From the NCBI RefSeq assembly GCF_900112475.1, contig NZ_FOLW01000008.1, forward strand, positions 62,001-126,000: a DNA stretch of 64,000 bases. Direction: 5' to 3'. Shown one piece after another: positions 59,678-64,000 of the stretch (position 1 is its first letter; each line of letters starts with the position of its first letter). The notes beneath the pieces are model-generated. The model saw nothing but the letters and a program-made list of their open reading frames with translations. It was not told the DNA's origin and ran no database searches. The DNA is from Pragia fontium DSM 5563 = ATCC 49100 (lineage in GTDB: Bacteria; Pseudomonadota; Gammaproteobacteria; Enterobacterales; Enterobacteriaceae). The position numbers were made by a program, and so were the translations under genes.

Positions 59678-61444
59678 TTAACGCAATAATTTTTCTACCT
59701 GAGGTAATTCTTTAATCCCTTCTTTTGCTGCACGATCGTAGCCATAGATATCACTACGAAACTCAGGATTACCCTCCGCAGACACCCAGGCAGTCATATA
59801 GTATAACTGAACCGGTATTTTTTCACGGATAGGGGCATAAGTAGTATTACCTCGCTTAAGCGTTCCCTGAATTTTATTATCGTCCCATCCGGCCTCATTT
59901 AATAACATATTTGCCAGTTCAGACGCTTTATTCACCCGCACACATCCCGAACTTAATGCGCGCATGCTCTTATCAAACAAGCGATGGTTAGGGGTATCAT
60001 GCAAATAGATAGCATCATTATTCGGCATATTGAACTTAAATCTGCCCAGTGCATTACCGCGGCCAGGTGCCTGCTGTAGACGATAGTTTCCACCCTCAGA
60101 CCAATCAATGGTACTTGGGTCAACAACCTCAGCATCCCTTCCCCAACCGGAGTAAACGGTATAGCCCTGACGCTTCAAGTATTCTGAATCACGTTTAGCT
60201 TTTGGTACCAAATCTTCACGGATCAGTTTCACTGGCACGTTCCATGGTGGGTTAACCACCACGTTATTTAGCGCACTGCTCATCAACGGTGTTTTACGTC
60301 TGGTTGAACCTACAATCACTTTCGATTCAAGGATCAACTTACCATCAACATAGTAAGCCAGCGAGTAATCTGGAATATTCACAAAAATACCGTGATCCAG
60401 TGTCGCCGGTAATAAGCGTAACCGTTGGATATTTAGCGCTAATACCGCCGCTCGGATTTGTGGCGCCATATTCAAGGCATCGCGGGTACTGTTGCCAATG
60501 ACTCCATCCGCATCCAGACCATACATTTGCTGAAAACGCTTCACCGCATCAACCAATTCAGGAGAATAAACCAGAGATACGGGTTTCTTGACCTTAGTTG
60601 TGGTTTCATCAGCCAATGGCGCGTTATCTTCAACGGCAGTCTCTTCCCCCGCCATAACACCGCTACGGATAAGAATTTCTTTTAATACCAGAACATCTTT
60701 GCTGCTGTTACCCGGACGCAAACTTTGCTTAGATGCAGTCAGCTGTGGCCAAGCCTCTGTAGGTTGAGCACTTGCCACCAGCGATTTCAGCGCATGGTGC
60801 ATTTTATTATACTGAGAGCTCTGTGGTGCTAAACCTTTAAGAAAAGCGCTAACATCACCACTGTGAACTGCCTGTTGCCATTGCTGAATAGCGACCGATG
60901 ATGGCGCAGCCATCTTATAAGAACCGAAGTTATACAGCCAACGATTGCCATTGGCATAAGCACCGTGAACAAAGTGCAGATAACCCAGTAAAGCATCAGA
61001 TAAAATCGCATCACGCGCTAAACCAGTAATTTCTGGTTCAGATAGCAGCTTAGCCCATTGACCAAACTGAGGAGCAATACCGGACAAGGCGATTTCGGCC
61101 AGCTGTTGCTGAAACTGTTGTTGTACTTTTTCATCAGCCCACTGCGCCTTCATCTCTGAAGCCGCATAAATCACGCTTAGTTCCGACAGATATTTTAATT
61201 GTCCTTCTGCAGGTAAAGCTTTTTGTAACGCTTCACGAGCATGAATGACCGTTATTGAACTTTCAGGTTGAGCTTCAGCGACAGTTTCCGATAAGGTCAC
61301 CGCAGCTTCAATTGGCGCATTAACTTCTGCTTGATTAACTACCGCAACTTCATCAGCCCATCCTAAGGCCGGGAATGTCACTAATGTAGCTAACGTACAC
61401 TTTATCGTTAAGCTTTGGAGAATTTTTCGTTTTACCAACAACAT
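59678..61444 (-). CDS. ldtD: L,D-transpeptidase LdtD (YcbB)
   Basis: Periplasmic enzyme that makes 3-3 crosslinks between meso-diaminopimelate residues of peptidoglycan; E. coli LdtD can replace penicillin-binding transpeptidases and gives beta-lactam tolerance. The 588 residues have a signal peptide (to about ALGWADE), a scaffold domain, a peptidoglycan-binding domain around FQQMYGLDADGVIGNSTR (about 307-324) and the YkuD catalytic domain with HDTPNHRLFDK and SSGCVRVNKA (Cys near 504). GGAG lies seven bases before the ATG. E. coli LdtD is somewhat longer (615). Confidence 0.95.
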   Translation of the reverse strand: MLLVKRKILQSLTIKCTLATLVTFPALGWADEVAVVNQAEVNAPIEAAVTLSETVAEAQPESSITVIHAREALQKALPAEGQLKYLSELSVIYAASEMKAQWADEKVQQQFQQQLAEIALSGIAPQFGQWAKLLSEPEITGLARDAILSDALLGYLHFVHGAYANGNRWLYNFGSYKMAAPSSVAIQQWQQAVHSGDVSAFLKGLAPQSSQYNKMHHALKSLVASAQPTEAWPQLTASKQSLRPGNSSKDVLVLKEILIRSGVMAGEETAVEDNAPLADETTTKVKKPVSLVYSPELVDAVKRFQQMYGLDADGVIGNSTRDALNMAPQIRAAVLALNIQRLRLLPATLDHGIFVNIPDYSLAYYVDGKLILESKVIVGSTRRKTPLMSSALNNVVVNPPWNVPVKLIREDLVPKAKRDSEYLKRQGYTVYSGWGRDAEVVDPSTIDWSEGGNYRLQQAPGRGNALGRFKFNMPNNDAIYLHDTPNHRLFDKSMRALSSGCVRVNKASELANMLLNEAGWDDNKIQGTLKRGNTTYAPIREKIPVQLYYMTAWVSAEGNPEFRSDIYGYDRAAKEGIKELPQVEKLLR

Positions 61445-61577
61445 CCTTTGTCTCCTACTTTGTAAAAACTAACCATTATTCACTATGCCTCATTTGAGTT
61501 TTACTATGGCTTGATAAATATGATTTTTACCACACTGAAAAGCATCTCTACCAAAACATCCCTATAAATTGGCATTC

Positions 61578-61607
61578 GAAAAATTAGGCCGCCAAATGGC
61601 GACCTAA
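61578..61607 (-). terminator. mukB terminator
   Basis: Read on the minus strand, TTAGGTCGCCA and TGGCGGCCTAA form a stem with one mismatch, followed by TTTTT. It lies 50 bases past the mukB stop and before ldtD. Confidence 0.8.
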
Positions 61608-61657
61608 TAAACAGATTATCGCAGTGAAATAGGAATATACAACTATCTCACACGCTT

Positions 61658-64000
61658 TTATTGTAACAACTCTTCAGAAAGATCTTCATCGTCGCTGTTG
61701 GGCTCATCATCTAATGGTTTGGCAGGTTCCTTCTCTGTACCAAAGCCGCGCAGACCAACCACGTGAACGTGCTCATGATTCTGGAATACCTTACGCACCA
61801 ACTTGTAGGTTGTACCCTTCTCCGGACTAATATTTTCCGGCGCGGCAATCACCAACTGCATATCCAAACGTTCGCAAAGTTCAAATAACGTCGCGATGGA
61901 GTTAGCATCCAGACGCGCCGCTTCATCCAGGAACAGTAAACGACACGGCAGAATATCTTTGCCTCGTAAGCGTTTAGACTCTTCTTCCCAGCTTTGCACC
62001 ACCATCACCAGAATTGACATCCCGGTACCAATAGCTTCCCCGGTAGACAGTGCGCCACTTTCTGCGCGTAACCATCCGTCAGAACCGCGGAATACTTCAA
62101 CCTCAAGCTCCAGATAGTTACGGTAATCCAACAGCTCTTCACCAATGGTCTGCGGCGTCCGCTGCCCCATATCGATATGCGGATTTAGACGCTGATACAA
62201 CTTCGCCAGCGCTTCAGAGAAGGTTAAGCGATTGCTGCTAAACAGATCCTGATGCTGTTCTTGCTGTTCCGATAATACATCCAACAAACCCGCATGAGCT
62301 TCGCGTACATTAACGTTTAAACGCACACTCTTAACCTGACCAAAGGCAACGGCCTGTAACCCTTGGTTAAGCATACGAATACGGTTCTGTTCGCGCTGAA
62401 TGGTCTTGCGAATAATGTTCGCCACGCTCTTGGAACTGATCGCCAGCTTCTGTTCGCGCGCCGTCAGTTCTTCCGTTAAGCGAGCCAACTCAATTTCCAT
62501 TTGTTCAATGGCTTCTACCGGATCATCGGTGCGAATAATATCCTGACGAATACGCTCACGCAGATGCTGATAAACGGCAATATAGAACTGAATTTTCTTC
62601 TCTGGACGCTTAGGATCTTCTGAACCACGTAATACATCGCGTAAATGTTCATTATCGGCAACCGCCAAACGCAGAGCACCTAACGCTTTATCCGACATGG
62701 AACGCAAATCTTCGGCATCCATATAGGCCAGTTCGCGGCGGTGTAAACGACGTTCAACGTCATTGTCTTTTACCAAGCGCATCACCAGACACCAGCCAGC
62801 TTTGGCTGTCACTACCTGTTCCCGTACCTGATGATAATCACGCTCAACCTTGCGCAGTTTCTTCTGTAGGCTATCCATCTCCGCTTCACAGAAGGTTATC
62901 TGCTTCTCCAGTTGATTGCAGCGTTGGCGATTCTGACTTAATCCAGTGTAAAGCTCGTCACGACGTTGCTTAGCTCGCGCTTCTGCATTCGGGTCAGCCT
63001 GAACACCAATATCCTGTAATTCCTGCCCTAACTCTTTCAGCATGTCGCGTTTAGCTTCATAAGAGCTCTTCAGCGATGCCAATACTTGATTAAACTGGGC
63101 AGACTGCGCCTGATAAGAACGCAGTTGTTCTCTGTAACGGCTACGCTCTGCTTCCGCATGCTCCAGGCGCTGACGCAATTTATCATTCAGATCAGAGTTT
63201 TCTGTCAGCATGCCAGCAGAATCGCTATAACTGAAGTGAACTCGACGTTGCACTATTTCGGTTAATGCGAAGGCCTGCTGTTTTGCCTGACGCTGTGTAT
63301 TCTGTGCCTGCGTATAGCTGGCCTGTAAGTTTTCATGCTGAGTCGGATCGCTTTGCAATACTGAAACGATCGGCTCTAATTTCGCCAACGTTACACCATG
63401 TTGTTGAACATAGCGTGCCGCTTCTTGAGCCTCTTCTAAATCTTCACGAATGACTTCAACTCGTTCAATCAGCGTATCATCCGCCATTAAGTGCAGCTGA
63501 GGCATAATACGGTTTAGCTGACTGATACCTTCTCGGACCTGATCAAGCTGCTGTTTATGCTGGCGTTCCTGCCCTTCATGGCCGTTAAGCTCACGCTCAA
63601 TTTCACCGCGACGAGAAGTCAGCAGGCGAATTTCCGCTTCCGGATCGCTTTCAAATACCACCGAAAGATGGCTACCAACAAAGCGGCTAAAGCTCTGATG
63701 TAAACGTTGGGTCTTTTGAACGTCAAAAGAAACGGTAGCGTAACGTTCAGCCAGTTCCTCACGTTGAGCATTCAAAATTTCAAGACGATTCTCTCGGGCT
63801 GCACGACCAAAAAGAGGTACTTCCGGGAAGCGGGAATAACGCCATTGACGATCCGATACCTTAACGACAATGGCACCGGCAACTTCTTCCGCCTCAAATA
63901 CACTGTCATCAAACGACTGCGGATCCCCTTCAATAAGATAGAGATCTTCCGGACAATCGTCTAAAGACTCCAGATGTTCACGAATTAAAGAGAGATCGGG
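61658..64000 (-). CDS. mukB: Chromosome partition protein MukB, C-terminal part
   Basis: MukB is the SMC-like condensin of enterobacteria, working with MukE and MukF. The frame runs to the window edge (the apparent start at 63775 is an internal TTG leucine codon), so 780 C-terminal residues of a protein of about 1,486 are seen. They comprise the end of the hinge region ([15 protein letters not shown] and [15 protein letters not shown]), the long second coiled coil, and the head part with the ABC signature [16 protein letters not shown] and Walker [12 protein letters not shown]. The acidic C-terminal tail differs from E. coli. It is followed by ldtD, as in E. coli. Confidence 0.97.
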   Translation of the reverse strand, partial: PDLSLIREHLESLDDCPEDLYLIEGDPQSFDDSVFEAEEVAGAIVVKVSDRQWRYSRFPEVPLFGRAARENRLEILNAQREELAERYATVSFDVQKTQRLHQSFSRFVGSHLSVVFESDPEAEIRLLTSRRGEIERELNGHEGQERQHKQQLDQVREGISQLNRIMPQLHLMADDTLIERVEVIREDLEEAQEAARYVQQHGVTLAKLEPIVSVLQSDPTQHENLQASYTQAQNTQRQAKQQAFALTEIVQRRVHFSYSDSAGMLTENSDLNDKLRQRLEHAEAERSRYREQLRSYQAQSAQFNQVLASLKSSYEAKRDMLKELGQELQDIGVQADPNAEARAKQRRDELYTGLSQNRQRCNQLEKQITFCEAEMDSLQKKLRKVERDYHQVREQVVTAKAGWCLVMRLVKDNDVERRLHRRELAYMDAEDLRSMSDKALGALRLAVADNEHLRDVLRGSEDPKRPEKKIQFYIAVYQHLRERIRQDIIRTDDPVEAIEQMEIELARLTEELTAREQKLAISSKSVANIIRKTIQREQNRIRMLNQGLQAVAFGQVKSVRLNVNVREAHAGLLDVLSEQQEQHQDLFSSNRLTFSEALAKLYQRLNPHIDMGQRTPQTIGEELLDYRNYLELEVEVFRGSDGWLRAESGALSTGEAIGTGMSILVMVVQSWEEESKRLRGKDILPCRLLFLDEAARLDANSIATLFELCERLDMQLVIAAPENISPEKGTTYKLVRKVFQNHEHVHVVGLRGFGTEKEPAKPLDDEPNSDDEDLSEELLQ

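Noticed and set aside
61658-63775. A separate 705-residue coiled-coil protein starting at 63775
   Set aside because: The supposed start is a TTG leucine codon. The frame continues without stop to the window edge and reads as MukB, so this is the C-terminal part of a longer gene.

Overview
The window is a gene-dense chromosomal segment of a gammaproteobacterium of the order Enterobacterales. Nearly every gene is a close homologue of an Escherichia coli housekeeping gene, and long runs keep the E. coli neighbour order. The moderate base composition, a SulP transporter between yciC and yciB, a uge-ugd pair next to galU, and the lack of several genes found at these places in E. coli suggest a lineage outside the Escherichia/Salmonella group. 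A Budviciaceae-like genus is my guess; nothing in the window proves it.

Layout. (1) Positions 1-1471 hold the 3' part of ppx. (2) 1535-14531 hold ompW, yciC, a SulP permease, yciB, yciA, tonB, yciI, the small gene yciY, clsA, yciU, ychE and adhE: the E. coli 28-minute block without oppABCDF and kch. (3) 14532-23483 hold a 1.3-kb AT-rich spacer, hns, uge-ugd-galU, rssB, ychJ, purU and a tRNA-Tyr gene followed by tandem repeats carrying copies of the tRNA 3' end. (4) 23484-38000 hold a LOG-family gene, xthA, nudG, the overlapping operon selD-mnmH-topB, ydjA, sppA, ansA-pncA, msrB, gapA, yeaD and mipA. (5) 38060-64000 hold pqiABC, uup-rlmL, ycbX, zapC, pyrD, pepN, pncB, asnS, an OmpF-type porin, aspC, gloC, mepK, ldtD and the 3' half of mukB. 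This matches the E. coli 21-22 minute block but without the ssu operon and the fimbrial genes.

How the genes work together. Envelope functions dominate: porins and beta-barrels (OmpW, OmpF, MipA), the PqiABC lipid-transport system, TonB, cardiolipin synthase, the 3-3 crosslink pair LdtD (maker) and MepK (cutter), and GalU-Ugd-Uge, which supply UDP-glucose, UDP-glucuronate and UDP-galacturonate for surface polysaccharides. Selenium metabolism (SelD and MnmH), NAD salvage (PncA, PncB), pyrimidine and one-carbon metabolism (PyrD, PurU), glycolysis and fermentation (GapA, AdhE) and chromosome organisation (H-NS, MukB, TopB) make up the rest.

I found no CRISPR array, prophage, intact insertion sequence, toxin-antitoxin pair or defence island. 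The most unusual material is non-coding: the tRNA-Tyr 3'-end repeats (23040-23332), which sit where E. coli has tyrT/tpr/rttR, and a dispersed intergenic repeat in three copies (2410, 36864, 49052) whose terminal hairpin shows compensatory base changes.
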